The notes under the pieces were generated by a model, which was not told the origin of the DNA, did no database searches, and saw only the letters and a list, made by a program, of their open reading frames with translations. A stretch of DNA of 64,000 nucleotides from Undaria pinnatifida (taxonomy: Eukaryota; Sar; Phaeophyceae; Laminariales; Alariaceae). A program made the translations under genes and the position numbers. Every line of letters starts with the position of its first letter. The stretch's first letter is position 1. Location of the stretch: the NCBI GenBank assembly GCA_012845835.1, contig JABAKD010000010.1:11102311-11166310 (forward strand), given 5' to 3'. Below are positions 13,627 through 28,600 of this stretch, piece by piece.

Positions 13627-16600
13627 AATGTGGGTGCAGTGCTGATGTTGGAACTTGCTGAAAAAGGGCGAATGAAATTGAACCCCAGGTGCGTTTGGTT
13701 TAGCCGCCTTCGCCGCGCCTTTTTTTTAACCAGGAATGTACGCTACATGTATGTACGCTACCGGTTGACGGTAACACAAAAAGGAAACTGGATTCTTGGG
13801 GTGGGTAACAACATTTCTTTCGGTAACACAATGTGGCATGGTGTCCCCTAAACGGGAAAAGTCGCCACTTACGTTTGGAAACCCTCTCAGATTGAACGTC
13901 CCCTGCGGTAAAAGCCACAGCAGCGGATCAACGATTCATTTTTGCGGTAAACCGTGGTAACCAAAAGCAGATGTGCAAATTTTCCTGTGTTACCGGTAAC
14001 GTTTGTCACAACTTTGGGGTAACGTAAATCCCTCTGCCTTTTTGCTCCGTCGAACAGATTTACTTCCTGCGAAGCATGGCCGTTTTGATCCAGGCAGGCC
14101 CTGGGGGTGGCGTGGATGTCCCGGCCGTGAAAGCGGTGCTTCATGCGCAGACACTGGAGAGGTGATATCTACTGTACTTTGAAATGGGGGTAGTTTTGGT
14201 AGGCTACCGTCGTAAATCCTGCAGTCTCGTGAGTTAAGAGTAGTACTTTCAAGGCTGTGCGTTGGCTGGAACAAACAGCCGGATAAGAATTGGGTGGCAG
14301 GGTAGAGGGCAACAAGGCGGGCTAAACTGGGAAGCCATCTAACTGGCTTGCGAGGCCTTCGTCAAATTGACGGTGACTTACGATTACCCTAGTGACTTAC
14401 TATTACTGTAGTCAGTTAAGCCATAGCCCTAGTGATGACCCTACCCCCCCCCCCCACCCACCCCCCCCCGGCCCGGTCGGAGTACGCCTCGCCCGCGCTG
14501 TGATGGACTTCCGACTGTCCAACGTGGGAATTATTATGGAAGTGCTGGAAATGTCTATCTCGAGCCTATCGAATCACTTACCTTAGCAAACCCTAACCCT
14601 TAAAAATACTTGAATGTTTTTTTCAAAACTTTTTGTAAGAGATTTGTGAGAATTGTTTTGAATACGATTATGGTACGGTATTCCCGCAGCAGGTAGACCT
14701 CGTTTTTGGAATGGAGGTGTGGAGACAAGCCGAGGTGGGCTGTACGCGTAACCGCATGCTCGAGGGTCGGCAACGAGGGAACACCTCAGAGTGCCCTCGA
14801 GGAGCCAGGATGGCCTTGAAGGATTGTAGTGACAACGAGGCGGTACGGTCTAGGGGATAGGGCCTGGTATCCACATCACCCCTCCCCCTTTTCGGACGTA
14901 CAGACGTGCGTGTCTTGTAAGAGGTGTCGATTTGGGATGACAGGATCCTAGGAATCCCCTGGAATGCGGCGATGATCACTGTTGTCTCAGCAGAACCCGA
15001 AACTCGATTAAAACGATGTGGATACCAGGCCCTATCCCCTAGATCGTACCGCCTCGTTGTCACTACAATCCTTCAAGGCCATCCTGGCTCCTCGAGGCCA
15101 CTCTGAGGTGTTCCTTCGTTGCCGACCCCCGAGCGTGCGGTTACGCGTACGACTCACCTCGGTGTGTCTCCACACCTCCATTCCAAGAACGAGATTTACC
15201 TGCTGTGGGATTACCGTCCCATAAATTGGCGTCTCGGCTAGAATCTCTGTTGGAGCAACGCTGCTGCCATTTCTAACTTTTTAGAGCGGGTGGGTTTTTT
15301 TTAAAAAACCCCGCCCGTTCGTCCCGCATGCCGTGGTGGCCTTTTTACTACGTTTGTCCCGCACCCTGGAACCTGGTATTTTTTTTTTCGTGTTTTTGTG
15401 CTCGTCCCTTCCGTTTTCTTCGCACTTTTCCTTTCTCCTTCTCTCTCTCTAGACGTAGCTGAGACCCGGGGTCACTTACTAAGTAGGCTCTTCTCCCCCC
15501 TCCCCACTACGGCACGCGCCTTCATTTTCATCGCGGAAGTACTCCAGCTATGTCTTGTCTCGTCGACTCGCATCAAATTGCGTGTACTTGTGTTTGCCAT
15601 TGTATAATGGGGGTTGCCATAGAACCGTTATTTCTATCCTTCGCAAAATCTGCACACCCAGTGCCCTTCCTGGTTCTTCGTCCGAGAGGAGTACCTGGTA
15701 CCCCTGGCACCAACTACGCGTGCATGTTGTGGTGTTTCCCTTTTATGTTGGCGTGTCTTTTCTGAAGGGACAAAGGGTTGAAGGACAGAAGCAAGCCGAG
15801 GCGGTTGGCTTCTCTTCCTGGCCACACCGGCGATCTGCTACGACACGTCGGCGACGAAGAGGTGGATAGCGGAGCGATGTGTTTTTTTGTGTTCGTTTTT
15901 TTGCGTGTTTTTGTCACGGCGGCGTTGGATCGCAAAGGGCTACTCGTATACGAAGTATGTGTTAAGGCTTTGGACGCGTACACATGGCGTTGGTAACCAG
16001 GTGCAGGCGTGTGTCCCAAGGTGCAACACTCCGTAGATACGGTTGAATACCACTTGTAATTTTGCGGAGCCAGATCAAGGCGCGTACTACGACAGAGGTT
16101 GCATTTTTTCGCCGAAATATTTTCTGAATTTGGGGACTCCTCAAAAACCCATTGTCGCTGGAATGTCGTTTTTTTTCCGTTTTTTTTTCTCGTTTCGTAC
16201 TGAAGAAATGAGATTTTTCATGGGGTTGCGCTTTCATTTTTTCCCCCCCTTGTTTTTTCTTTTTTTTTCTTTTTTTTTTCAAGTTAGAGCCTAAAAAACA
16301 ATCGGTGCGTCTCTACCGAACCGTGCCATGCTGCTGTTTTTGCCGCCCCAAGTGTGCTATCTTGAGCTACAACACTATGCTTAACTACTTGTGTGGTAGA
16401 GCGGTGAGGTGTCTGCTACCCCCGCCCCGTCCCTTCACTCTGTATTTTCACGACTCGCCCTTATCCGTATATTTGCGTCGTTTTCTGCCCTCTCCCCCCC
16501 CCCCCCTCCCCGCGCGCGCGCACGCCTTCCCCTCCTACTCCTGCCTCGCCACCTCCCTATTGTGCCTCGTCACCATCGTCCACCCACACCGCCAAACTGG

Positions 16601-19600
16601 TCTCCGCGCCGTAACAACATTGATGGTCTTGGCGATGGTTACGACAACAAATGGTCTTTTGTGACGTCACGACATTACTCGTGACATTTGTGACGTAACG
16701 TCAACACTCGTGATGTTCGCGACGCAACGGCAACCCTCACCGCGGTCTGTCACGGACTTATGCGTTGGCGTCAACGTTCATGGTCGTCGTGGCGTCGCGA
16801 CAACACTCGTTTTGTCTTCGCGAAATCGGTATGACAACAACGCATGGTCGTCGCGATGTAACGACAACACTCATTTTGTCTTCGCGACATCGTGACAACA
16901 ACTCATGGTCTTGGTGACGGAACGACAACACTCATTGTGGTCTGTACTTTCATGGGTCTCTGCATTGGCGCCAATCCGGACAATCTTCGTGACGATACGA
17001 CAAAACTCACGGTCTTCTTGCATGGACCACTGTGCATCGACCTGTGGGATGCAATGGTATCTCCTTCACGCGACTAACAACGACGATCGGTCAACTGCAA
17101 TGAAACTAGTCCGCGGGTTTCCCGTCCGGACATCTCATGCCTTACCGGTTGGTCCCGGGACCTCTCCTTAAGCTAGCGGAGGTCGGGAGCGGGGCGGCGG
17201 CGGCGGGCGCGGGGGCGGGGGTTGGAGCAGGCGGGCAGGAAGAACGGAGGCGTTTTTTGGTGCTTTACGAGATTGTGGCTTCGGAGGGTTCGGACCGCCC
17301 TCCTCCGACCAGCCGGGGTGAGCACCCTCTTCTGGTTCTGGTAGCAACTATATCAGTACCGGGGTGTGTACTGCAACCCCCCCCCCCCCCCTCCCCCAGT
17401 AAGAGCCGTGTTACATCTCGAAGAAGGAGATGCTTGGTCAATGGTCAAATGACGAAGGCAGCAAGCAACAAACGAGTACGACCCTCCCCCCTCCCCGCCC
17501 CTCTGCGAGAGCCTATGATCCTACGGGCAAATGTCTACGCCCGCCCCCCGCCCCCCCGCCCCCCCCCCCCCCCCCCCGTGCTGTGTGGGTTTATGGTCCT
17601 TCGGACTACGGCCGTGCATGATGTGATATTACACCCCCCGCGCGCGCCCCCGCCCCCGTCCCCGCCCTGCCCCCGCTACCCGTACGTTGCGTTCCGGGTC
17701 ACGCTGTTTACCGTGACTCCACGTGCACTTGTTATTGTTTGTCTTGCCGCCTTCGAGAACTTTTGCTCGTAGCGGTTGCAAGCGGTTTCGCACAGGGGAG
17801 CGTGTGTAGCGATCGCTAGAATGGCCGATTGCGTTGGTCTTCGAGACGATTAGCACCGGTGCGCCGCTGCTGCTGCTGCTGTTGTTGACAACATCAGTTG
17901 GGGACCTTTTTTTTTCAGCTGTGCATAGAGCATGCACCTTTGCAGAGCGTACACAGTAAGTTTTTTTCACTGTGCTACGAGCAAGGAACCGCCTCATTTT
18001 CCAACCTTTTTTTTGAGCTGTGCATAGAGCATGCACCTTTGCAGAGGGTACACAGTAGGTTTTTTCACTGTGGTACGAGCAATGAACCGCCTCATTTTCC
18101 AATTGGCACTTTTTTTTGGTAGGTTTGTCATGCCTTGAATGTGGTGAGCAAATATTGACAGCATCCATTCGAACCGCTTGGTCCCTCGGCCGCTCGGCGC
18201 CCGCTCTTGCCCCACCCCCCTCTCGCACCTGTGTCTCTTTCGTCTCTCCGGGAAGACGCTGCCTTGAGGGAGACTTCCCGGACCGTGTGCGGTCTTGTGA
18301 CGCCCGCGGGATACGGAGAGGCTCACGGCAGGTATTGCTCGTTTTATAAAAATATTTCAAGGACGTCAGAGCCGTGAGTTCGACGAATTTCGGGTCAATA
18401 CTCATCTTTGCAAGCTGCGTTGTTGGTACTTGTAATATACTATGTGGGTGAGTTTTTTCATATTGGAAGGGGTCATGTTGTTCTGTCAAAGAAACAAACA
18501 CATATATTGTTTTGTTTTTCAAGTCCAGAAGACACTTCACCTGTGAGACCGAGAAAAAGTTTATGTAATGTGCGGCGCAGCACCGTAAGGATAGCAAGCA
18601 CTTGTTGCTTCGACAGCGCCTACTGGTGGTTGTTTACCTATCACAGTCCTACGTTGCGGCAAAGGCTTATGCTGTGTCCTCCGCTTGCACGCACGAGACC
18701 GAGGGTGTTGAACGACGTCTCAGGGCACCAGTTTGTCCATTAACGGACAGTCGCAACTTTGTTCAGGAATAGTCACGAATTTGTTTTTTTGGAATAAATC
18801 ACGATGGGGGAGAGGACCAGTTTTATCTGCTGGCACTACTGTGGCTGCTCGACGTTCAGCGAGAAAGGTGGCGCACGTTCGTACGCTAGTGCGCTGGTGG
18901 TCCCTGAGACGCTTGTGGCTGCTCGATGTTGTAGCTAGGAGGGCAGCGCGCGTTCGTGCGCTAGTGCGCTTGTGACCCCCCTAAGACGCGGTTCGTAGCT
19001 TTTAGGTTTCCTGCGCCGCCGCCCACCCCGCCCCTCTACGTTGTTCACTGGTATATTCCTTCGGTCGGTCCTTTGGTTTTTGCTTCGGTTCTTCGGCGTA
19101 CAGGTACGAGAACGAGGCGCAGCTGAGCCACCTCTTTCCCGCAACGGTGAGTTTTGAAGCAGACGCACTCTCTATGTACTCTTCCTCACAGCTGGCATCG
19201 GCCGAACTGAATACTGTGTTGCTGCCATATTGGTGGTAGGGCTGTGGCTATGGGTTGGCTCACGATTACTCGCCGGATAGTTTTGTAGTTGGCTTAGGTA
19301 CCTAGACGCATGCCATGGCAATGGTCTTCCTAATATTCCCCCCGCCCCGGCCGGTGGTACCACCCAAACTTCTTGCGCCCTTGCTGACCACCGTGGAGCC
19401 ACCTCACCCAGGTTTAGGTTGCTTGTAGCCTTGCTTCCGCGCGCGGACGGCGAAGCCCGGTGACAAGCGAAAGGGGTCGGACGCGTTGGCCGAGGACTGC
19501 TCCCGGCAACGCTTGGCCCCCACTGCTCTATTTTGTACGGCTGTTGCCTTGAAGAGCTCAGATCCTCACCGAAAAAACGTTACTTTGACGAAAGCTAAAG

Positions 19601-22600
19601 GGGCCGTTCCTACCGAGCGCCGTAATAATCGCGAATCCTGACAAAATGTCACGATTTTTTTTTCATTTTGAAGTTCTGAAAAGTCAGTTTTTTTCAGACA
19701 AAAAAAAAAAATCTTTTTTTTTTGTGTTTTGTCAGGAATCCTGACGTCAATTTTCACGGAAGATGCCAGAACGATTCAAAAGTCCGGATTCAAAAGCAAT
19801 GCTAGGTGCTAAACACGATGTATATGGTATTCTAACGTTATCGGGGTGTTCCACAGTCGGTCGAAGGCGGTAACTAGTTTGGACAACACGTGTTGCTTCA
19901 ATCGCACGCGTTGCTGCAGGTTGGGTGCGTGCGCGGTACATATATGGATAGGGTGCCTTAGGGGGAACAAGTCATCCCACGGGGTAGGGGTTGCACTTTT
20001 TGAGCCAAAAAAAGGTACACCTTGTCATCCCACGGGGTAGGGATTGCAATTTTTGAGCCAAAAAAAGGTATACCTTTCCGGTTGAGCTTCTCGAGTGTAG
20101 AACTACTATCGGCTAACATGACAGTGTTACAATCATATTTTCTTTAAGGACTGGCAGAATAAAAACGTTGGTCGGGTTGCTTGCGCAGACGAATGTCTTG
20201 GAAGGCGTATTTCGCTCGGTGGATATGTTGAACTCCTCAGGGTAGGAACCCAGAAACTTGTGCTGCACCCCTGTAGCGTGGGATGACTCGAAACCATGTT
20301 TTTTTTTGCCCAAGCCCACTGTCCACGCGTATCGTCTCCCCTCGAAACGTGGAAGTTTAGTGCTACTCTACGGTCTATGTCGTATGTGCAGTATGTGCGT
20401 GTACGCGCATACGCTTACGCGCATGCTCTCGTCTTGTTTGGTGTGGATGAATTCATAACGCTATTATCTCCCTAAAACAACAAAAACGATTAATTGATTC
20501 TTCACACCCCTTATAGAACGCTAAATTAAGCTTTATAATGCGATCTCTTTGTCACCCGTACCCGTACTATGCCTTGTTACGAATATCCGCCTCCTTGCTG
20601 CGATCGACCTACCTACGTCACCCCCCCCCCCTTCCCTTCTCATCAGGACGGCTGCTTCGTCTCAACTTCGACTCACGGGGAACCTTCAGCCCTCTTGATA
20701 GAGGGCGGGGGCTACCTGGCCGCGGTGTACTCCATCCCCGAGATGAAGCTTCTCGGGAGGAAGGCGCTGTCTCTGCCGGTCACGAGGGCCTTGGCCACCC
20801 CTGATTGCCTGGGTTCGCAGCGCGGCAAGGTGAAGTTTTTATGTTTCGTTTTATGTTGTATTCGTTTTTCTAAAATTTATGTTCGATTTCTTTCTTTCAT
20901 TTTTTCATTTTTTTTTCATTCTCCGACGGATTGGTAAAACACTTAAAATTGAAATATGCTAAGAGGGACCGAGCGTCGTATTTACCAGGGCATTTCACGG
21001 ATCATGGCCCGACCCGCGGGTCGGATAAGGAATAAATCAAACTGTCGCGGGTCGAGTCGGGTCGGATCAGGTGGTGCTCGAAATATCACGGGACGGGTCA
21101 GGAGTTTGTCAAAACTCACGGGTTGGGTCGGGTCAGGCCGACCAGAAACCGACACGAACCGCGAGAAGCGACCCGTGAAAAGCCCTGGTATTTACCTGGT
21201 ACGTGCTTTTACAGTCTTAGGTTCCTCCTCTTGATATGTTTTGCTTACGGTCACGGAAGCACATGCAGCACGAACTTATCGAGTGAAATTGGACACACGA
21301 CACAGATGTATGCGTGGAAGAAGTATGAGGTGAGCTTAAGCTTTATTGTTGTACACCCGCCGGAGCATGGCATAAACCAACTACGAGCATTACGAAATAC
21401 CACCCTGGTCGGAAACAATGGCTACCTCGTACCGTATTATACACTTGGAATCGCGGAAAAATGCCCTTGCAAGGTATACTTGCCGCGTTTAGCGTGAATC
21501 CTTCGCCGAAGTAACTTAAAGAGTTGTTTCCTCGTATCCGGTGTGTTGTCCACTGCCCGTGCACCCTTTCACGTGTGTTTTTGTTGTTTTGCGTATGTTT
21601 CAGGTGTTGTACGTGGTTCGTTCTCCGCACCCGCCTTCCGGGTTTCTGGAAACCGTGGTTTACAGCGATCGGGGAGGGTTGCAGTGTCCAGAACCGCTTC
21701 TTCCTGTGAGTCAGCTCCTCTACGGCGTACCTTACCTTGCGTTTTTTGTTTGTGTTGCATGTCTTTTTTTGTTATTAGATCTACCTGTCATGGGAAGGTA
21801 GTTCCGTAGCAGGTAAACTCTTTCCTTGGTATGGAAGTGTGGAGACACGCCGATCTTCCCTTGTCAAGGAGGTGTGGAGACACACCGAGGTGAGTAGTAC
21901 GCGTAGCCGCGCGCTCGAGGGTCGGCAACGAGGGAACACCTCAGAGTGCCTCGAGGAGCCAGGATGGCCTTGTAAGGATTATATAGTGACAACGAGGCGG
22001 TGCGATCCATGGTGGGGGGTGGTGCCTGGTGTCCACGCTGTAATATGTTTTGGATACAGATAGGTACCCTGGTAGACTGTAATTGTATGTTTTGAAAGCT
22101 GATTTGAATATTTTGAGATGAAATATTCAACTATTAATAAGTACCAGGTATGACTTTATTACTTTACATATTTATTTATTTGTTTATTAATACACCTGAT
22201 TTGTTTTTTAAACGATAAGACTACTTGTATGTTTTTATGTTTCTCTGCTTATCAAGGTGGGGACTGCAGCGGGATGGGCCAGCGGTCGACCTTACGCCAA
22301 CGCGCATTTAATGCTGGAACCTTCTGAGCGCGTCGTCGACGCCAAGTTTCAGCAACTCAATACGGTGGCTGAGCTCCTGGCCTGGGGCTACCGGGTGAGC
22401 GAGCTGCCGATGACTTTCTTTGGTGACAATACTCGAGCTGTCGTTGTGCCCGCTAGCTATTTGTATCATATTTGTATCATTTTGGACGATTGTCCATGGG
22501 ATCTGAAATAGTGAAGCGGATGCTGTAGAACTGTAGTCACACCAGCGCGATGCCTGTGCTGCTGTGTTATTTGCTGCTTTAGAACATCCCAGCGCCGCTG

Positions 22601-25600
22601 CTGCGCATACGTGGTTGTTCGTGAAGAGCAGACATGAATAAAAAAAAAACGAACTTCTCCCTCCCATTTCGCCGTTGCCCTTTGCCCCCGCTTCCCTCGC
22701 CTTTTACCGCCCCCCTCTAATGTTCTACTCCTGGTCGTTGCCTCCTACGGCCCCCCTTACCCCCCCCCCCCGCCCCCCCTGCCCCTTTCCTTCTACCCCC
22801 CCGCCCCCCTCCATTTGATGGTGCTATCTTCCGTGACGCAACCCCCCCACTGGCGCAAACGCCTAACCAGCGAGGCGGACCAGAAAGCAACAACAGCAGC
22901 GGCGGTAACGCTCCTCCTGCCGTGCCTATGCTCGCCGTTCTTACCACACGGCGCGTGCTTATGCTTTCGGCGGCGCGATTGACGCCAATCGCGGAAGCGT
23001 GGGGGCACCCCCCTGACAGTCGCTCTGCGTTGGGCGCGTCGGGAGGGCTGTCGGTGTCGGCCGTTTCCATCGCGTGGACTGGATCGAGCCTCGTGTGCAC
23101 GCTGGAGGACGGCAGGTGAACGGGATGCTTCAGAGATCGCGGGGGGGAGCGGGGGGGGGGGGGGTGCACTCAGTATGTGCATGGCCGTAGTCGTATGATT
23201 GTGTGTAGTACGGAACGTAGATTGACCGCAGCAGCCCTTTTTTATGCTTTGGTGTCGAAGATGCTGTGTAATCGTCCATTTTTTTTCCACCCATTTTTTC
23301 CTGGGCGGGCCGCCCCTGCTGGGGCAGGAGGCCTCATCTAGTCCAATACTTACGGTAAATGATTGGTGTGGGCGGCGCGAGTACACAACATCGGTAAAAT
23401 GCCCAGATCATCGTTTACATCGTTCACACCGACCGCGTTTATTCTGATCCCGCTCTGAACCCCCCCCCCCGCTCTTCTGCCCCAATTCCGCCCGTGAATG
23501 AAATCAATCCAGGGTTGTCTACCTCGTCCCGGGGGACGGCATGACAAACGCCTCCAAGAGGATCGAAGAGCCCGACATCCCCGGGGGCGGCCCTGCGTTC
23601 TCCAGCCCATGGCGCCCGCTGTGCTCCGTGGACACACGTCTCTGTGCAGGAGGGATTGGTATCGCCGCGTGCTTGCCGGACCGGCTTTGCCTCGTGGCAA
23701 GGGGAGGGTCAGGGGGCGGAATTTCTCATCTCATCACTAGGTGAGGCGGGGCGGAGGGGGGATCAGAAAGCGAGCCTGTTGGTTTTTGTCTGCGGTATCT
23801 AATAACAATGCGACAAGTGAACAAGGATAGGGTTCATCTGGTGGGTGCGTATCGTTGTCTATTTTTTGTAGGAGAGTTAGCCTTGTGTTTTTTTTTCGTA
23901 TTTTTCTTTTTCTTTGGGCATAAAAGAGGGACAGCCATGCCCACGCTCTCCAAAACAAGCCCTTGACTTTTATTGTAGAGCTCCTAGTTTGCAGCAGTCG
24001 TTCCGTCTCTGGTCGTAAGTGTAAGGACCGTTTGTTATGTAATGTTCATGCCCAGAAGGTTTTATATTTCCGTCATGCTACCCACTTTTGGCTTGCTTTG
24101 ACGGGGAGCACCTGTTTAATAAAGCACAAACGTGCTTCGTGCACTTGACTTGGCATTTATTGCCAAGTCTGTGAGGATAACGCTTCGTAAATTTCCAACA
24201 CTCCCCATTGATAGACTAACGAATAAGCTAATCCGAAGCCGTCATCCGATATTCAAGAAAGTACGCCCAAGGTACGGAAGTCCGCCTCACAAGTTGTTCT
24301 TAAAGCTCCGGTAGGATACAGCTCACCCTTGGTGCGACTCGCTGAACTCCTCACGGCGCTTTGCGCTTGGTGCACGCGATGCCTGCCTAGTCAGTGAAAA
24401 CCCGACATGCTTTGTCCCGGCATAGTAGGGATGCTAGGGTCTAATAGCTATGGCCATACCACTACGGCCATGCATGAATATCGAGTACCCCCCCCCCCCC
24501 CCCCCTGATAGACTATCGCCGTGCACGACACTGATTGTACCCCCCACCCCCCGCTCCCCTGATATCTTTGCTCGTGTGTACAGGCCTCTTTTCCCCTTGG
24601 AGCCGCTCGTTACCGGCGTCTTAGCTGCATCCGGATCCGCGTCGCCGCTACCGCCGTCGCACTATCCGCAAAGCAGCACGCACGGCGGCGTGGGTGACCT
24701 GGCGTTAGATGGAGGCACTCTTGACGTGCTGAGACGGTCAGTGACTTTATATATTCCGTGCGCTGTTCGTTACGCGTGCTGCGACAACGGTAAAAGCCTT
24801 GTTTTCTTTTCCGCCTTCAAGAATTTGACTTACAGGGGTCCCCCGACGGACAAAGTATTTCTACACGGTGGGAGCACGATGTGTGCCTTGCAAAGGTGCT
24901 ATTAGCCGGTAGTAGTTGTCATGTATAAAACCTTGGCCGCGAGATTGTTGGTCGTGTTCGCTTTGTTTTGCGCTTTCTTGTAACGTTTTCTCGAAAAAAA
25001 AGTCGGCCTTTTTTGGGAGAGGGGGGGGGGGGGGTATAGAGCTTGAGTAAGGAGCCTCGTTGAAGTTTGGATGCATCCCTACCGTTGGATGCCCTCTCGT
25101 GGGGCACAGCCACCCCGCAGCCTAGGTGTTGCACGTGCTGGGCCAAAACACTTGGTGGCCGGTTGGGCTCCTCGAAAGCGAGGAACTACCGGTTTTGTTC
25201 GGATAGTTTTTTTTTGCGAGTATGTGACGCGTGCTACGATAGAAGTGCACCATTTGTTCCGTGAGGTTCTTCAATTTGGGAGCTTAAGACCTCTCTTGAG
25301 GCAAAAAACTGATTTTTGGAGCAAAAAAATAAGAACTTGTACGGGACGCAGAATCCCGTGGCCTATGGGAACACAACGAGAACCACGCAAAAAAAAATGA
25401 ATAAAGAAAGAAAGAAGCCTAGTTCCGACGATTTGGGGTTGAGGAGTCCCGGACTGATTCTACGATAGCCCCCCCCAAAGCCAGCTTTATTTTTTTTCTT
25501 ACGAACGTTTCATGGTTGCCCAACACGAGGAGGAATGCTATTGACAAAAGGTCTCCACATAGTTTCTTGTGTTCCAAAGGTCTATCGAACGATGACATTC

Positions 25601-28600
25601 GGGGTTTCAAGGGGCGCAGTGTTTGAGGAGATACGGCCGGGAGCTGGTTTCAAAACCGGCGATTTCGTTGAAGAAAAGTTGGGGGGGCTACCGTAGTAAG
25701 ATTCCCCGTCGTTCAGAAGCCGTTTCAGGCGAAAAAGTGCTGCAGTGCTACGACCTCTGTCGTAGCGTGCGTCGTGTTTGTTTTTAGGACTAGCGCGTAT
25801 CATAGGAATGTTTGGTCGGATTTACGCGAGCGAATGCCTTCGCAGTCAGATTTACGGTGAGATATTGAGCAGCTTCTCATCGCGTTATTTAGGAGCTCAG
25901 AAAGTTCTTAGAATCCGCTGCACCCCGTATAGCGTGGGATGCCGCTGGGTCAACGCTTGTGTTTGTTCGGACGTTGCAGCAGTCCTAGGGACGTTGTGCG
26001 GTCCCAGGCGACGCTATGCAAGCTTTCTTGAAAAAAAAACGCACCGCTTAACCCTCTAGGGAGTTGATTTATATTGATTATACAGTAGTATACAGACCAG
26101 AGAGCGACGAGCGCGGTCTAACCAAGCGTCTAGAGGGTAAAACCTTAAGGCAATCCGAGTATTGTCCTGCCTCACGCTTTGCCTCACAGCTAGCTTCCTG
26201 CGTTGCAGGTCGAACACATGTCCTGCCCGAGCAGGTATGGATTGCTTCATGTGGCCGATGCTGCAATCGTCATTTTTTTTGCGTGTGGAGTTCCTAAGTG
26301 GTTAAGGCGTGTTCCTCGGCCGAGCCATACTGACCCTCTTACTCGATATTTCAGTGCTTCAGTCTGTTCTGGGATGCCGCTTGTAGCAAGGTCAGGCCTT
26401 AGCAGAAATCGAATGTATGCACGCGTTTGTCACGTGGTAGGCGTCGGACTAAGAAAGGGTTTCCCAAGAGTACTGTAGTAATATGAGTTGGTCTTGTTTA
26501 CTTCCCGCCAGGGACACCGGCAGAAACATAATATTGCGACCTTCCACGATAGGGCATGCTCAAACCTCCTGTCCACCCACAAACGTCCATCGATCGGCCC
26601 ACCTCTCCAACAGCACCCAAACTGCGTTCCAGATGCAACTACTAGAGGGTAAGGAGCGTTGCTGCCTGGTCTGTCCTCTGCTTGCTGCATCTTCGACGGC
26701 GGTGTCCATGCCGACATTATCTCTCCTCAATAGCCCCCACGGGTACCCCAAAAGGAAAACAGAAAGGGCAAAGCAAAGGGGAAAACAGCTAAAGGGACAA
26801 AGAAACGAAATAAGGATGTTGTCGCCTTTCTGCCAACCACGTATGGGTCTACGTCTTCGCTGTGGACGGGGTTTTCGGTGTGGCGGGCATCGCTCTAGTC
26901 CCCCGGGAACGCTCAATTCCCTTGCGAATACTCTTGCCCGTTTTAAATGCATCATTTTTCCTTCGCACGCGTACCTAGTGGCTCATGCCCGTTTGTGAGA
27001 TTTTGTTTTTGAATACCACTTCTACTCTCCAGCTCAACTCGTAAGAGTTTTTTACCCTCAGCGACCTCCTGGACATGCCGTGGTCACAAGTTGTCTTCCC
27101 TGCCGCCCCCCCCGCCGGTACTTGTCTCCATTTTTATCGCGCATAGCTAGGGTCCAGCGTTCCCTCTTTTCAGCTTTTAGTGCTCGTCAATTTTGCATCG
27201 AATTTCGCAGACTCACGCTCTCCGCGCTTCTCCGCCTGTCGATTTGTAAGAAAGGGTCCCTTTGTGAGATGCGAACCTACGAGCTCGAGCTCAATGGTTG
27301 CGCTTACTACTGGACCACCGGGGATTAGACCATTTCAACACCTCCACCCCTATCCGCTTTGGGGCTCCTGTGCTAACTTCGTTGACTACCCCAGAGCAGC
27401 AGACGCCAGCGAAAAAAAAAAAACATGCCGGCGCGTAATCACTCCTCCACCCCCACCCTATGTCCCGTGTGATGTCGGCGCGTGTTCACCCCCCCCCCCC
27501 GCCGCCCCTACCCTAATGCCTCGTTTGCCTCCACTGCCTGCCCCGACCGTGTGTAACATCACGCTTTCATCCCAGGATCGTAGCACGGTACTCCCCCCCC
27601 CGAGCACGCCTTCCACGTGGTACGAGCCCCGGCGATGGACCGGGGCTCGGCGCTGGTGCGACCTGCGCGGTGTTTCGTCTCCTTTCCCGCTACGGGCTCC
27701 ATGTTTTGGCGGCAGAGGTGACGGGATTGAATGCTGCGGGGGGGGAAAGGGTCGAGGCTCGATCGGCAGATGTGTTCATGCGCAGGTATGTCAGGATTGC
27801 ACTCATTGGGGGGTGGTCTTGTTTCCCCCGTACCTCTGCTAGGAGGGCGGCGTTATGCGCGTTTTGCTGTTTTGTATGCGTTTTTTACTGTTATGGGGGG
27901 GGCGCACTGCTACGACCAATCGTTCGTGGCGGCGGTATCGTAGTGGTGTTAACAAAAAAGTTGGCGCGGCTGAAATGGCATACATAGTACTTTAGAAGTA
28001 TCTATCTGCTTGCGTACGAGCTGAAAAACGGCCCGTTCTGCATACCTATGTTCCTACCTGGTATGTAGTGGCCTGTTATGCAGTGGTAGTTCAACTTTCG
28101 ACGAGGCTAGAATGGCACGGATGCTTCGAAGTGTTTTTCTCAGGTGTGCGAGTTGAAAAACGCTCCGTCTGCTTGTCTGCATACCGCATGATACGCGCCC
28201 GGCAATCCAGGCGACCTTGGATCTCCCCCCTGGAGCGGAGTCACTGCGCCTTCAAGCTTGACCTTCCTTTGACCGCCATGATCGAGGGGATTGGCGACGA
28301 TCCGGCCCTCGCGGACACCTCTGGAGATCCCGACGCGATGACGTCAGCCCTACTGCCGGCGGTGGACAGCCGGTACGATATGATGCCTCACGCTTAACCC
28401 GGTTTTTTTCCGTACAACGTTTTTTTTCGCACAGAGCAGTTGGAACTAGCGTGGGATCATTTATTGTGGTAAATAAGTAGGGTTTTTCCCGGGTCTGGCT
28501 ATTTTTCTCGGGTCGGATAGGGTCAGGGTGTCCCGGTCCGATCCGATCCGCGATATGTGAAAACCTCTTGGCCCGACTCGACCCGACCCGAGAGTGTCCC

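Noticed and set aside
18163-18330. Possible exon between GACAG and CGGCAG|GTATTG
   Set aside because: Phase incompatible with 17,318 and 19,104, which fit each other directly; no family match.
26285-26330. tRNA-like AAGTGGTTAAGGCG segment
   Set aside because: No matching T-arm or acceptor stem downstream that I could find.
27240-27315. Possible minus-strand tRNA gene
   Set aside because: A/B-box-like elements are present but the acceptor stem is poor and the sequence continues into the SINE body, so it is a SINE head.
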